Shown piece after piece: positions 1 through 9,445 of a DNA stretch of 64,000 nt (positions within the stretch are counted from its first letter, which is position 1; every line of letters starts with the position of its first letter). This DNA is from Rhodococcus oxybenzonivorans (lineage in GTDB: Bacteria; Actinomycetota; Actinomycetes; Mycobacteriales; Mycobacteriaceae): positions 5,208,001 through 5,272,000 of the forward strand of contig NZ_CP021354.1 of the NCBI RefSeq assembly GCF_003130705.1, given 5' to 3'. The notes beneath the pieces were generated by a model. That model ran no database searches and was not told where the DNA came from. It worked only from the letters and a program-made list of their open reading frames with translations. The position numbers and the translations under genes were made by a program.

Positions 1-1094
1 AACTGAGCAGCAGTCATAAGTGACCCCTTTCCCTGAGCAGCTAGCACCATGGAGCCCACATAAGCAGTTGTCATCGCGACGGAACCAAACTGACTCACCA
101 AAACGGCGGGAATAGAGGCACTGAAGTCCTGGCCGAACACAAGCGGAACCAAAAATGGTGCGACGGCGCATAGGGCCAATGAGAATGCTGCGGATGCAAC
201 GAAGCCAGCACGTAGTGCGAAACTGGATACCGAGTTCAACAGATCGCTACTCGCGCGCGCAGTAGTGTTGAAGAAGTGGGCCCCTAGAGCGTGCCCAATG
301 CTCAGTGGGATAGCGCTGATCGTCACCGCGACAGAGTATAAACCAGCACCATATGCACCGATCAGCGGAAGAATCAGGAGCTGGTCAAATCGGTTGGATG
401 CGGCTTCAGCAATTGCACTTCCCGAATAACGCACACCACCCCGCAGCACCGACCGTCGATTCCGCCGGCTGCCTCGTAATGAGGCCCGGCAAAGCCATAA
501 ACCGAGAAAAAACGTGGCCACCGTTCCTGCAAGGTTGGCAGAGAGCACGAAAGCAACTGAGATTCTATTCACGACCATGGCTGCGAATATGAGAATTACA
601 TACACTAAAGGCTGACACAGTTGCATTACGGCCACACCACGATAGCTTTCTCGCGCGATCAACACACTTTGGTCGCATAGCCAACTCACCGTCAGCGGCG
701 CCGCCAGCACTCCTACGGCAGCAACAAGAAGTACAGACTGAGGCATTGAAGCGAATATGAAGTAGCATAGCAATGCCGAGATGAAACCTGCCGGAATAAA
801 AAGCACTAAACATATGTCGCGAGCGGCACGAATGATCGGACCATCATTGCCCTTGACCGACGCCCTTCTTATTTCGAGCGGTACGCCGAGAGAAATAATG
901 ATAGGCACTAGCGCGAAGGCCGCCAAAGCTGTAGCTGTTTCACCCCGCCCCGCAGGCCCAATTGCGCGTGCGATAATCGGAGCGCTCAGCAAGGTCAGGA
1001 CAGTGGCTCCAACCCTACTTATCGCTATGAGTGACACTGAATTAGAACCATAGATAGTCCTAAGCTTATTAACTCCGGCAGAAGCGGGACTCAC
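1..1094 (-). CDS. Polysaccharide flippase (Wzx/MATE-like), partial at left edge
   Basis: Reading the minus strand from GTG at 1094 gives an uninterrupted hydrophobic protein of about 364 residues that leaves the window at base 1. It begins MSPASAGVNKLRTIYG and continues with successive membrane helices, as in lipid-linked oligosaccharide flippases of the polysaccharide biosynthesis/MATE superfamily, which move undecaprenyl-linked repeat units across the membrane. The GTG start overlaps the TGA of the upstream gene in a GTGA, so the two are translationally coupled. Context (pyruvyl transferase, glycosyltransferases, initiating phosphotransferase) supports a Wzx role. The C-terminus is missing, so the subfamily cannot be settled. 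Confidence 0.8.
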   Translation of the reverse strand, partial: MSPASAGVNKLRTIYGSNSVSLIAISRVGATVLTLLSAPIIARAIGPAGRGETATALAAFALVPIIISLGVPLEIRRASVKGNDGPIIRAARDICLVLFIPAGFISALLCYFIFASMPQSVLLVAAVGVLAAPLTVSWLCDQSVLIARESYRGVAVMQLCQPLVYVILIFAAMVVNRISVAFVLSANLAGTVATFFLGLWLCRASLRGSRRNRRSVLRGGVRYSGSAIAEAASNRFDQLLILPLIGAYGAGLYSVAVTISAIPLSIGHALGAHFFNTTARASSDLLNSVSSFALRAGFVASAAFSLALCAVAPFLVPLVFGQDFSASIPAVLVSQFGSVAMTTAYVGSMVLAAQGKGSLMTAAQ

Positions 1095-2476
1095 GATCGT
1101 CGCTTCCAACGGCGGAGGCTAATCGACCTTTTTGCAGTACCCGCCATTGCTCGCAGGTTCTGCTGCGGTCGCCCCATTGCAAGGCGAGTCAGACCGAAAC
1201 CCCGGTAGACCGGCACCCGTTTTCCGCTCACCAAACGCCCCAGTAAACGGCCCACTAGGGTTACCTTTCGTTCCACCTGCAGAGGTTGAATCTTAGCAAC
1301 CGAATCCAGATCTATTCCAGCAATTACCACCACACCCTGCGATGCCGCCGCTGTTAGCAGTTCGTGTCCTCGTAATGTTCGCGCGAGAATCACGGAATTT
1401 CCGTCCGCGTTATCAAACTTGGGGTACCCGTTCGCATCCGCGTACCAATAGTCACCGACTGCTATATCACTGTCGCCGCCAGTTCCATCTACGCAAAGCT
1501 TGCACCTCCATTGAATATCCCTGCCAATGTGATGGCCCCAGGATTCGTCGTACGACATTTTGAAGGCATCCCCCGATGCGGTCGTGACCGTGAAGTCTCC
1601 CGGCCATCCGTTCCCGCGATACCTAACGTCACTGACACCTTCCGGGTCCTCCGCCATCAGTGCCACCAACTTCTCCGTACCGTTCTGACTCGGAGTTCCT
1701 GCACAGAAAAATGAGAGCAAGAGTGGGGATTCAGATCTCTCCAAACCCAACTCCGAGCTGAGACGGGCGGCCGCGGAAACCTCGCATGGTTTTCCAACTA
1801 GGACGGAAGACTCTGAATACGGGTCGTAAGCCACCATATTCGATACTGGAGCGTAGCGAGAACCTGAGGCGATAGTGAAGTCATCGCTCGCAGTTAGCAC
1901 AACTGGGCGAGTAAGCTTCGGATCTTTCGAATCTGCCGCACTCGCAGTCACACTCGCGCGCCGTCCACTTGTAACCAACCAGGAGCTTAAGGCGGTCAGC
2001 ACACCACCACTGCTGCCCGAGTAGCGAGTTTCCTCGTCAGACGCCCAACCCTGCCAAGCAGAGACGTAACTTCCAAAAATTGGGTGATACTCACGCCCAT
2101 CCCGACGCGGCGCAACGATTCGAACTCCCGGGCATACAGCCTTGAAGAACTCAGCCTCACGGCGACTCGATTGGACGGTGGCCTTCACATCGTTCGCCAC
2201 AACGGGCCTTCGGTAGCCGTCATCGCCGAGCGTCATCGTGATACGGCTTGACACAAGCGCGCAACCACCGCATCCCGTACAGTTGTCATTCCGCACAACG
2301 CGATCGACCGACCGTTGCAAGCCATCCCGCACGTTAGTCCTCCCATACAGCGATTTGTGTGCGTACCGAAGCGATCGAGGCCGCGGGCTCGAAAGAACTG
2401 CAATCATGCTCATATTCGACGCCACCACAGCGGGGCCACGTGCCGGAATATTACTGAAATGGCATATGATAACCAA
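1091..2476 (-). CDS. FrhB-like iron-sulfur protein of polysaccharide cluster
   Basis: 461 residues if the TTG at 2476 is used. A ferredoxin-like Cys motif (C66-x2-C69-x2-C72) lies near the N-terminus and a further CKLC motif lies in the C-terminal half, the arrangement seen in coenzyme F420 hydrogenase/dehydrogenase beta-subunit (FrhB) family proteins that occur in many exopolysaccharide clusters. There the family is thought to act as a flavin/Fe-S oxidoreductase or ketal-modifying partner; the exact substrate is unknown. It overlaps the acyltransferase gene by 26 bases. No convincing ribosome site precedes the TTG, and ATG codons at 2413 or 2407 are alternative starts that would remove the overlap. 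Confidence 0.72.
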   Translation of the reverse strand: MVIICHFSNIPARGPAVVASNMSMIAVLSSPRPRSLRYAHKSLYGRTNVRDGLQRSVDRVVRNDNCTGCGGCALVSSRITMTLGDDGYRRPVVANDVKATVQSSRREAEFFKAVCPGVRIVAPRRDGREYHPIFGSYVSAWQGWASDEETRYSGSSGGVLTALSSWLVTSGRRASVTASAADSKDPKLTRPVVLTASDDFTIASGSRYAPVSNMVAYDPYSESSVLVGKPCEVSAAARLSSELGLERSESPLLLSFFCAGTPSQNGTEKLVALMAEDPEGVSDVRYRGNGWPGDFTVTTASGDAFKMSYDESWGHHIGRDIQWRCKLCVDGTGGDSDIAVGDYWYADANGYPKFDNADGNSVILARTLRGHELLTAAASQGVVVIAGIDLDSVAKIQPLQVERKVTLVGRLLGRLVSGKRVPVYRGFGLTRLAMGRPQQNLRAMAGTAKRSISLRRWKRRS

Positions 2477-2999
2477 GTTCGTACGCTAGATCGCTCTGCC
2501 GACCGCCGATAGGTCGGGCAGGAACGCCACCGACCATCACGAATGGTTCCACATCGCGCGTTACAACCGCACCTGCGGCAACAACTGCTCCTTCGCCGAC
2601 GCGAACACCAGGCAAGATTGTCGACCTCGTTGCGATGTATGCGCGATCGCCTACGACGACCTCACCGCCCTTCGTCCCGAAATCAGGCGCATTCGGGTCA
2701 TGCTCGAGAGTGTAAATTTGCACATGCCCACCGATATTGACGTTCGACCCGATTTTGATGCCTCTTCGTCCGTCTAGAAAACAGTCGTTGCCTACGATAG
2801 AATTCGACCCAATTTCAACTCCTTCAGGCGCAAAGAACACCGTCCGCCAATGTACGGATGCGCCCTCGGCAATCTTCACCCCAAATATATAGCGATACAT
2901 CAAGAGCCGAAACCTATGATTTGGAATTCGTCCGGTGATGAAAGCGACATACAGGCGGAATCCCCTCACAATATCGACCATCCGCCTAAGTATCGTCAT
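2451..2999 (-). CDS. Left-handed beta-helix O-acyltransferase
   Basis: 182 residues. From about residue 60 onward it consists of hexapeptide repeats ([LIV]-G-x4 pattern, for example IGSNVNIGGHVQIY and VRVGEGAVVAAGAVVTRDV) typical of the CysE/LacA/NodL/WcaF acetyltransferase superfamily. The C-terminal GVPARPIG is the usual family ending. It probably acetylates a sugar of the repeat unit from acetyl-CoA in the cytoplasm. The ATG overlaps the stop of the pyruvyl transferase gene in an ATGA, so the genes are coupled. Confidence 0.85.
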   Translation of the reverse strand: MTILRRMVDIVRGFRLYVAFITGRIPNHRFRLLMYRYIFGVKIAEGASVHWRTVFFAPEGVEIGSNSIVGNDCFLDGRRGIKIGSNVNIGGHVQIYTLEHDPNAPDFGTKGGEVVVGDRAYIATRSTILPGVRVGEGAVVAAGAVVTRDVEPFVMVGGVPARPIGGRQSDLAYELGYHMPFQ

Positions 3000-4111
3000 T
3001 TCACACCCTCAACGCTCAGATGACTCTCTATCCGATTGAACCGATTGCGGGCTTTCTCCCTAATTAGATCGACCTCGCTTCTTCCTGCAATGAGCTCGTC
3101 GAGAACTACCAGCGTGTTGTCTACGATTGTCGGGTCAAGGGACCGAAGATCGTGGAGGTGTGGCCAACCGAGATCGCTCAACAGTGGTTCGAACTTCCTT
3201 GAGTATGCCCATGCAACTGCTGGAACGCCGGTCGACAGGGCGTTCAACGCCGCGTGCATTCGAGAGGCAACCACAACCTTCGCCCCAGCCAAGACACTTC
3301 TCGCAGTATTGAGGCAGTCGGGCCAAATTACCTCGACGTCGCCCTTCAACTCCCCCCGCAGGCCCTCGACAGCGTGAAGATCGTTATCAGCAGATGGAGA
3401 ATCAATGACGTGAGCAAGAAGCGCCAAACCGCGGCCTTGCGACTGCACGGCATCCGCGAAGCGATAAGTCGATTCCCTATAGAACTTCCAATCCACGTGA
3501 GGATTCTTATTCCAAAGGAGGCCGGACACGTTCAGCACCACATCGAGACTCGGTCCCATTTCGGGCTGGTCAAGCAGAAATACGACATCAGACCCTAGGG
3601 CAATCTTACCTTCGTAGATGCTCGATGCGCGTTCTGCGCTAGTCGAATCCCGCGCAATGACCGCCGATGCGCCCCGTACGGATTCACGCGCCAGTACGCG
3701 CGAAATCCAGTGCTGAAATGGACCTACCGTTTGCGGTCCCATTATGAATGGGACACCTACGTTGGAAATCAGCTTGCGCAACGCGCTCATCTCAGCCAAG
3801 CGCCGGATGCCGTAAAGATCTGCGAAGCTATCGCCCGCTCCGGTATCGATCACCAAATCGAACTGTGCTAACCAACGGCGAAGTTCGGGATTAGCGCCGA
3901 CGAGCGCCGATCCGATCGTTCGCGCGCCCAGCCTGAGGCGACGGTCCTCCTCGTGTCCGTAACTCCGGAACACAATCTCAGCACCGGGCGCAATTACGTT
4001 AGCTAGGCAGCGGGTCCCCTCCGCGAGTGCTTGGACTCCTAAGTTCGAGCTATATTGGTCAGCCCAAAGAATCAAGACTTTTTGCACGCTATCTTTCGAC
4101 ATTTTCCTCAC
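2996..4111 (-). CDS. Polysaccharide pyruvyl transferase family protein
   Basis: 371 residues. It opens with the Rossmann-like strand KVLILWADQYSSNLGVQAL, typical of the WcaK/CsaB/AmsJ family, and has the conserved late motif SRMHAALNALSTGVPAVAWAYSRKF, which binds the donor. Family members transfer pyruvate from phosphoenolpyruvate to a hexose to make a ketal that adds negative charge to the polymer. A GPQTVGPF element at mid-protein also matches. A 267-base AT-richer gap separates it from the next glycosyltransferase gene upstream, so it may have its own promoter. Downstream genes overlap it closely. Confidence 0.85.
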   Translation of the reverse strand: MRKMSKDSVQKVLILWADQYSSNLGVQALAEGTRCLANVIAPGAEIVFRSYGHEEDRRLRLGARTIGSALVGANPELRRWLAQFDLVIDTGAGDSFADLYGIRRLAEMSALRKLISNVGVPFIMGPQTVGPFQHWISRVLARESVRGASAVIARDSTSAERASSIYEGKIALGSDVVFLLDQPEMGPSLDVVLNVSGLLWNKNPHVDWKFYRESTYRFADAVQSQGRGLALLAHVIDSPSADNDLHAVEGLRGELKGDVEVIWPDCLNTARSVLAGAKVVVASRMHAALNALSTGVPAVAWAYSRKFEPLLSDLGWPHLHDLRSLDPTIVDNTLVVLDELIAGRSEVDLIREKARNRFNRIESHLSVEGVK

Positions 4112-4378
4112 CTCCCATCAAGCATAAAATCTGATCAGACGAGCCTATGCGAATCGGGGCCCGGAGAGTGCCTGCGGCATACCCAACTGTTCTTCTCTTT
4201 CCCACTCAAGTCTTCATTACCCCCCCGGCATCGAAGGAAGTTTGCGAGGCGGAAAAGTGCAACCACCGTGGTCCACGCAAGTAGGGTCGCGATAAGTAGT
4301 GGTCACGTGCGATGGAGTGTTTTCGGTCCCGAAGCCGGCGCCTTATACGGATAAAGGTGGCTTTTGCGTGTAAAATTC

Positions 4379-5392
4379 TCATCTAATTCTATCCCCACCC
4401 ACGGCCACATCCATTAATTTCGACCAACCGGCGTCCGAAGTGTTCCGAGCTCTCTCCGCAAGGCGCTCAAGCTCGCCGGAAGTAGTGTGCTGAACTCGTA
4501 GGACAGCTGCGGGCCAATCTCCCTCGGTGTCTACAATACCTGGCCAATCAATTCCATATAAACCTTCAATATGCTCGTGGCGGGGAGCGACAATCGGTAC
4601 ACCAGCTTCTAAACACCTTACGGCTACCCCACTCTGAAAGAAGTGGGAATATGGAATGACAACGCAGTTTGCTGTACGTACAAGTCTATCGAATTCGTCC
4701 TCCAAAACGAATACCCCAGACACTTCCCAACCGGGCACGGCTGGCCACTTACTCCCATGAATCTCCAGCTTGAATAGTCGCATCGAAGATGAATCGGCTA
4801 TCTGGTTCAGGGGGTTCAAAGTGCGCGCGGCCTTAAACTGCCCCATGACACGGATTGCGGCTAGTTCCGATCGGTTGGCACTCGATGTGACCGATCTGGC
4901 GCTAGCAATTGGATGGCTTGCGACAATACTATCCACCCCGGTCTGTTCTCGAAGCGCATGCCCCGCTAGCTCAGTGTGGCAGACAGGTACGATATTGAAA
5001 CGAGCAACAATACTGTGGAACAGTTTCTTTGCGAGCCATGAATGCCCGATCTGCCGTCGCAGCGGAAGTGGATCATGCACGAGACATATGACTGTGTTAC
5101 GTCGCGCTGCTAAAATCCATGAAAGAACATCGAAGTAGCCGAAGAGTGGCCAGGTTACAAGTATCGTAGCCGCTCTGTATCTCCGCCCCATGACGGAGCG
5201 GCCAGCCAAGATGCGCATGGCCGACAGAATTTTGTGCGCCACGCTTTGGTTGCCGTCACCGGGCTCAAGATAAAGCTCAATCCGGCGTTCCGTTTGGGCT
5301 CTGCCGATTGTTTCGACGAGCTCAGTCTGATATCGGGAGAGTGTTGAGGGAAGCGGGTTGACCACAACAATGGCTTGAGCCTCATCACGCAC
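4379..5392 (-). CDS. Glycosyltransferase, GT4-like (start revised to GTG 5392)
   Basis: 337 residues from GTG at 5392. An open frame extends further upstream but would overlap the preceding glycosyltransferase by 310 bases. A GGGAGG ribosome site ending about 10 bases before 5392, right at the upstream gene's TAG, fixes the start. The protein has two Rossmann-like halves; late features PYSHFFQSGVAVRCLEAGVP resemble the donor-binding region of GT-B fold enzymes (E/G-rich loop followed by GxP). It probably adds one sugar of the repeat unit on the cytoplasmic face. Donor and linkage cannot be read from the sequence. Confidence 0.72.
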   Translation of the reverse strand: MRDEAQAIVVVNPLPSTLSRYQTELVETIGRAQTERRIELYLEPGDGNQSVAHKILSAMRILAGRSVMGRRYRAATILVTWPLFGYFDVLSWILAARRNTVICLVHDPLPLRRQIGHSWLAKKLFHSIVARFNIVPVCHTELAGHALREQTGVDSIVASHPIASARSVTSSANRSELAAIRVMGQFKAARTLNPLNQIADSSSMRLFKLEIHGSKWPAVPGWEVSGVFVLEDEFDRLVRTANCVVIPYSHFFQSGVAVRCLEAGVPIVAPRHEHIEGLYGIDWPGIVDTEGDWPAAVLRVQHTTSGELERLAERARNTSDAGWSKLMDVAVGGDRIR

Positions 5393-5397
5393 TTGGC

Positions 5398-6375
5398 CTA
5401 CACCTCCCTTAGCGAGGCTAGATCCAAGTTGAGTTCTCCGGTCAAGCCATCGATCAACCCTCGCACCCTCGCCTCGATAACCTTGATTCTCCAATGTGGG
5501 ATATCCCGGATGAAGATTTTCGCTAGTGCCGCGGCGGCTGCCAGAGATGCAGGAACCCATTTGCCGCGCTTTCGCCAAAACAAAATCTGATTCCTTATTT
5601 GAAAGTATATCGGCGTCGTAGCGGTCTCTTGCGAGGCGCGCGCTGTATCTACGCATCCAATCGTTCCTTGAGTCCGCAATCGAGCAGACACATCGACGTC
5701 CTCCCAATAGAGGAAATAGTCCTCATCGAATCCGCGAATATCGCGGAACTTCGCAGTATCGACCAGGAGGCACGCGCCATCAATCCATTGCACTTCCGGT
5801 TGCGATCGATCGTCTAGAATATGTTTGACGCCGCCCCACCGTGTAAATACGCCCCCCCTCGACCAGACCTTACCGGTCGTCCCGCGCTTCAGTACGGGGC
5901 CGACGAGCGAGTGTTTTCCGGCGGACATCCCCCGGGTAAGGTTCCTCAGGCAATTGGGATCAAGGACTACCTCGTGGGTGAGAAAGAGCGTTAACGGCGT
6001 TGAATCACCGATTGCCTTAGCACCGGCGTTCATACCCCCGGCGTAACCCCGATTTTCGTCGAGTTCTAGAACCGTTAAGTCGCGCCTTCTTGAGGCGACT
6101 GTCGCAAGGACACCATCTTTGGACGCATTGTCAACTACAATGACGTTCGATGGAGGGTGAGTCTGATTCATTAGCGCATCGATTGTGTCGGCTACCGAAG
6201 AACCTAGTTTGTAGTACAGGACAACCGCTGAGTAATTGTGACTGGAATCGCTACCCCGTTCGGCAGCAATACGACTCGGCACTTCTTCCGCACTAGTATC
6301 AGACATTCGATTCGCTCCAACCTGTGCCCGAGCCTTCTGTAACTGCATGGCGACGAGCCGTGCTCTGACTACCAC
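5398..6375 (-). CDS. Glycosyltransferase family 2 (rhamnosyltransferase-like)
   Basis: 325 residues from GTG 6375. The GT-A domain begins near residue 46 with YSAVVLYYKLG, followed by VIVVDNASKDG and ELDENRGYAGGMNAG, the nucleotide-sugar motif of rhamnosyl-type GT2 enzymes, then ARLR and FDEDYFLYWEDVDVSAR, the acceptor/base region. It likely extends the lipid-linked sugar started by the neighbouring phosphotransferase. The start is uncertain: ATG 6306 has a GGAG at good spacing and would shorten the protein by 23 residues without touching the domain. The gene abuts the phosphotransferase gene (2-base gap from 6375) and is coupled to the next gene by a ribosome site at its own stop. Confidence 0.85.
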   Translation of the reverse strand: MVVRARLVAMQLQKARAQVGANRMSDTSAEEVPSRIAAERGSDSSHNYSAVVLYYKLGSSVADTIDALMNQTHPPSNVIVVDNASKDGVLATVASRRRDLTVLELDENRGYAGGMNAGAKAIGDSTPLTLFLTHEVVLDPNCLRNLTRGMSAGKHSLVGPVLKRGTTGKVWSRGGVFTRWGGVKHILDDRSQPEVQWIDGACLLVDTAKFRDIRGFDEDYFLYWEDVDVSARLRTQGTIGCVDTARASQETATTPIYFQIRNQILFWRKRGKWVPASLAAAAALAKIFIRDIPHWRIKVIEARVRGLIDGLTGELNLDLASLREV

Positions 6376-6377
6376 CT

Positions 6378-7898
6378 TCAGTAGGCACCATCACCCGCCA
6401 CCACCGCCTTCAGCGTCTTCGCGATGATCAACACGTCCCCGGTCATCGACCAGTTCTCGACATACGAAAGGTCCAGTCTCACGGTCTCTTCCCAAGACAG
6501 GTCCGACCGACCACTCACCTGCCACAGCCCTGTGATGCCGGGTTTGACCAGTAGCCGACGCCGGACAGTTCCATCGTATGCCTCCACCTCCCGGCGGAGA
6601 GGTGGACGGGGGCCGACCACACTCATCTCCCGGCGGAGAACGTTGATGAATTGCGGCAGTTCATCAATGCTGAACTTCCGCATGATCCGACCGACCTTAG
6701 TGACTCTCGGATCCTCGCGCATCTTGAACAGAACGCCGGCGCCCTCGTTCGACTTCATCAGTGAAGCAACCTGCTTGTCGGCGTCCACCACCATGCTTCG
6801 AAACTTGAACATCGGGAACGGTCTGCCGTCCAACCCCATTCGCTCAGACTTGTAGAACACGGGACCCTTGCTCGTCACTTTGATCGCGACCGCAACGGCG
6901 AGCATCAGCGGGCTGATCGCGATCAGCGCCAAGCTCGCGAAGACGAAGTCGAATCCGGTCTTCATGAACTTCTGGGCCCCGTGGTACTGAGGCTTCTCCA
7001 CATGTATCAAGGGAAGGCCGGCCACCGGCCGCATTGACAGACGCGGACCGGCAACATCCATCATCCCGGGGGCTACCACCAAATCGACATGGTGAGGCTC
7101 CAGCGCCCAGGCCAGCGCGCGCATCCCGTCGTGACCAAGATGCTCGGTGGCCGTGACTGCCACGGTGTCGGCACCGCAGAACTTCAGTGCGCTCAACACG
7201 TGCCGTTCGTCCCCGAGCACCGGGATTTCGCGTCCACCGACCACAATGCTCTGCCCACACTCGACGCCCCGGCCGGGTGTGCAGACCCCGACAACACGGT
7301 ATCCATCGGCGGTACCACGCGAAAAGGACTCCGCGAGGCTTCGGACCGCTCGCTCGCCGCCGACCACCAGCACGGAGGTTTGGAACTCGCCCTGCGCACG
7401 CTTGCGCGCGATTACACGACGCCAGCACCACCGGCTGATGACAAGGCCCGCCAATCCGACTGGAAAGGCGATGCCGAGGTACAGACGCGCCAAGTCGACT
7501 CTGAACAGCAGAGATACGATCGCGATCAAACCGAAGAGACGAATCGTCGAGGAGAAAATTCGTCGGTACTCCTCCGGGCCACTCCCGATCACACGTATTG
7601 TGCGGGTTCGAAAGATCACCAAGGTGGCGAGCCACATCATGATCAGTGCCGCGGAGATGAACGAGTAGCTGAGATCCGGGATCGAACTCGACGACGCCAG
7701 AACCTCACGGTCTCCGAACCGAACCCACTGCGCGAGCGCAACGGCCGCGATCACGATCAGGGTGTCCGAAATCCTCAGTCGTCGAATGTAGGCTGCCTGC
7801 CAGTCCCTGCGACTGCCGACCCTTCCGGCCCCTGGCGCAGTCGCCGAACCCTCCACACCCACTGCGGGGCTGAGGGGCACATTGAATGCCGTAACCAT
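6378..7898 (-). CDS. Exopolysaccharide polyprenyl glycosylphosphotransferase (WbaP/CpsE type)
   Basis: 506 residues. An N-terminal block of about four or five membrane helices (residues 38-160) is followed by a cytosolic NAD-like central domain (SVLVVGG, residues about 170-290) and a C-terminal sugar-transferase domain with KSERMGLDGRPFPMFKFRSM, DELPQFINVLRREMSVVGPRPP and a closing GITGLWQVSGRS. This is the standard order of enzymes that transfer a sugar-1-phosphate to undecaprenyl phosphate and so start repeat-unit synthesis. It is the first gene of the minus-strand run and is visibly more GC-rich than the genes after it. The long region upstream is the likely promoter region of the locus. 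Confidence 0.92.
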   Translation of the reverse strand: MVTAFNVPLSPAVGVEGSATAPGAGRVGSRRDWQAAYIRRLRISDTLIVIAAVALAQWVRFGDREVLASSSSIPDLSYSFISAALIMMWLATLVIFRTRTIRVIGSGPEEYRRIFSSTIRLFGLIAIVSLLFRVDLARLYLGIAFPVGLAGLVISRWCWRRVIARKRAQGEFQTSVLVVGGERAVRSLAESFSRGTADGYRVVGVCTPGRGVECGQSIVVGGREIPVLGDERHVLSALKFCGADTVAVTATEHLGHDGMRALAWALEPHHVDLVVAPGMMDVAGPRLSMRPVAGLPLIHVEKPQYHGAQKFMKTGFDFVFASLALIAISPLMLAVAVAIKVTSKGPVFYKSERMGLDGRPFPMFKFRSMVVDADKQVASLMKSNEGAGVLFKMREDPRVTKVGRIMRKFSIDELPQFINVLRREMSVVGPRPPLRREVEAYDGTVRRRLLVKPGITGLWQVSGRSDLSWEETVRLDLSYVENWSMTGDVLIIAKTLKAVVAGDGAY

Positions 7899-8748
7899 CG
7901 CACACCTTCCACCTGAAGCCGTTACGCGCGTCGGCAGCCCGTATGACTTGTGATGTGTGACGGAAAAAGAGAAACCGTCCCCCCGGATTGCTGCCGTCTA
8001 AATGATCGCACCCATGGGCCGTCCGTTACCTATCGAGCGCGGACTGCGCCCAGATCGGCCCGGCAATGCAATCCTGCAGAAAAGTGCTGGTCAACTCAAT
8101 TCGGTTATCGCGAGCCGCGCCAGAATCGCACTGCATCGCTGTGAATTGTGAGGCGAATCACAAGCGGCAAGGGAACTTTCGCGCTCGCTACGTCCCGCCT
8201 ACTCGCGAGTAAGGGTCTAAAGGCCCTTGACTCCAGACATATTGGGGGGATTCCTGGACCGTCGTCCAAGAACGCGGAAGAGATACCCGCCGACGGAGCG
8301 CGGCACATGTAGCCGGGATTGAGCTTAGTCCGCCCTTCCTTTGTACACGCGGACAATGGAACGCAGCAGCGATTGCGGGCGACGAACGGGATGCCGCTGC
8401 CAATCCGGCGTCAATGTTTGTGTTTTCGCGTCTCAGATAGTTCACCGCCGCGTTAAACGTTCGAAACCGTATCCCCCTTCACGTTCTGCGACCGTGAACA
8501 GGTTCTTATTTTGTTTGCGATCGACGAGGAGCCGCAGCCGCAGACTGGACCGAGCGCATTGGCGCGCTGGACCATGCGGACTGGCGGGTGGGCTACGGTC
8601 GGCTTCGCTTGGGGCCAGTGGAGTCGTGAGGACGACGGCGGAGGGCCGGGCGTCCGACGGCTTCGCCGTCCGTCGAGTCAGAGTTTCCACAGGATATGCA
8701 CAGGCGCGAGGTCTTTAACGAGCGTCCAACCGCGGGCATACTCGAAGG
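7899..8748 (+). other. Intergenic region upstream of the polysaccharide locus
   Basis: About 850 bases without a convincing gene. Open frames on both strands here lack ribosome sites and family resemblance. The part next to 7898 should hold the promoter of the glycosylphosphotransferase gene. A small GC hairpin (GACGGC/GCCGTC, 8656-8670) is present. I see no further recognisable element. Confidence 0.5.
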
Positions 8749-8877
8749 GTGTGGTGGTGGATTCTAGGGGCTGCGGTGCTGCTGTGGGTGGTTTTGTCGG
8801 TACCGCTCGCGATAATGCTCGGCCGAGCGGCCCGGCTGAAGGATGTGCGGGAGCAACCGGCCCCCGCTGAGCGATGA
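8749..8877 (+). CDS. Small Trp-Trp membrane peptide, module copy 1
   Basis: 42 residues, starting GTG then three Trp codons: MWWWILGAAVLLWVVLSVP, then LAIMLGRAARLKD and a charged tail. One membrane helix is predicted, with a conserved boundary [IL]xxGxAAxxKDxRE shared with the genes at 9446-9622 and 15779-15940. The three are clear paralogues. Function is unknown. There is no ribosome site; instead CATACT lies six bases before the GTG, as it does before the 15779 copy, suggesting a leaderless transcript. It stands beside a BRCT-like gene and a decayed His-motif membrane protein, the same company kept by the second copy. Confidence 0.7.
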   Translation: MWWWILGAAVLLWVVLSVPLAIMLGRAARLKDVREQPAPAER

Positions 8878-8975
8878 CCACCGACACGATCCACCAGACC
8901 AGACGGTGGCATGACACACCACCTGCTTCTCACGAGCCAGGCCAGTCAAGCTGGAAACAACCCGTCGTTGGGCTC

Positions 8976-9347
8976 CTATGCCCCTTCGTGACGGGTACGG
9001 GCAAGCGGGCCCTCGACGGCCTGGTCGCTGAACGCTCGCGCGCGAGCGGTGAGCTTCCAGATGCGACTGGTCTCATGGACGCCGACACAAGGAACGCCGG
9101 CCTCCTGCGCACGTTGCAGCATCGCGGAATCCTTCGCAGACCCGACCCCATCCATGACGTCGACCGTCGCGATTACACAGAGGACGTCCCGCCTAAGTTC
9201 CCGTATCGGTTTCAAACCGTTGGCCGTAACCCACTGCCGTAGCTTCGCCCACTGGGTAACTTCGAGATAACTCGTCGGGTTTCCGACGAACAGAACCAAT
9301 CGAGATCGTCGGGCCCGTGCCACCTCTATCCGGGAAACAGTAGTCAT
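8976..9347 (-). CDS. BRCT-like small protein, module copy 1
   Basis: 123 residues from ATG 9347, chosen because AAGGA sits about 8 bases upstream and because the paralogue at 17876-18232 starts at the same point. The core VLFVGNPT, then GLKPIRELRRDVLCVIATVDVMDG, then KDSAMLQRAQEAGVPCVGVHETSRIW, follows the BRCT plan (beta strand, helix, Gly-rich turn, strand, helix ending in W). Such single-domain BRCT-like proteins are poorly studied in actinobacteria; they may bind phosphopeptides or DNA ends. The fold assignment is an inference from pattern, not a search result. Confidence 0.62.
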   Translation of the reverse strand: MTTVSRIEVARARRSRLVLFVGNPTSYLEVTQWAKLRQWVTANGLKPIRELRRDVLCVIATVDVMDGVGSAKDSAMLQRAQEAGVPCVGVHETSRIWKLTARARAFSDQAVEGPLARTRHEGA

Positions 9348-9445
9348 GGTGAGGTTCCTTTCGACGAGCAAGCTCCACGGCGCAGCAGAGGGATGGGTAT
9401 GCCGCCAACACATACGTCGTCGTTGACGGCGTGCGTTAACCGGAA

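Noticed and set aside
5393..5707. N-terminal extension of the GT4-like gene to 5707
   Set aside because: It would overlap the upstream glycosyltransferase by 310 bases in another frame; a GGGAGG ribosome site placed before GTG 5392 gives a better start.
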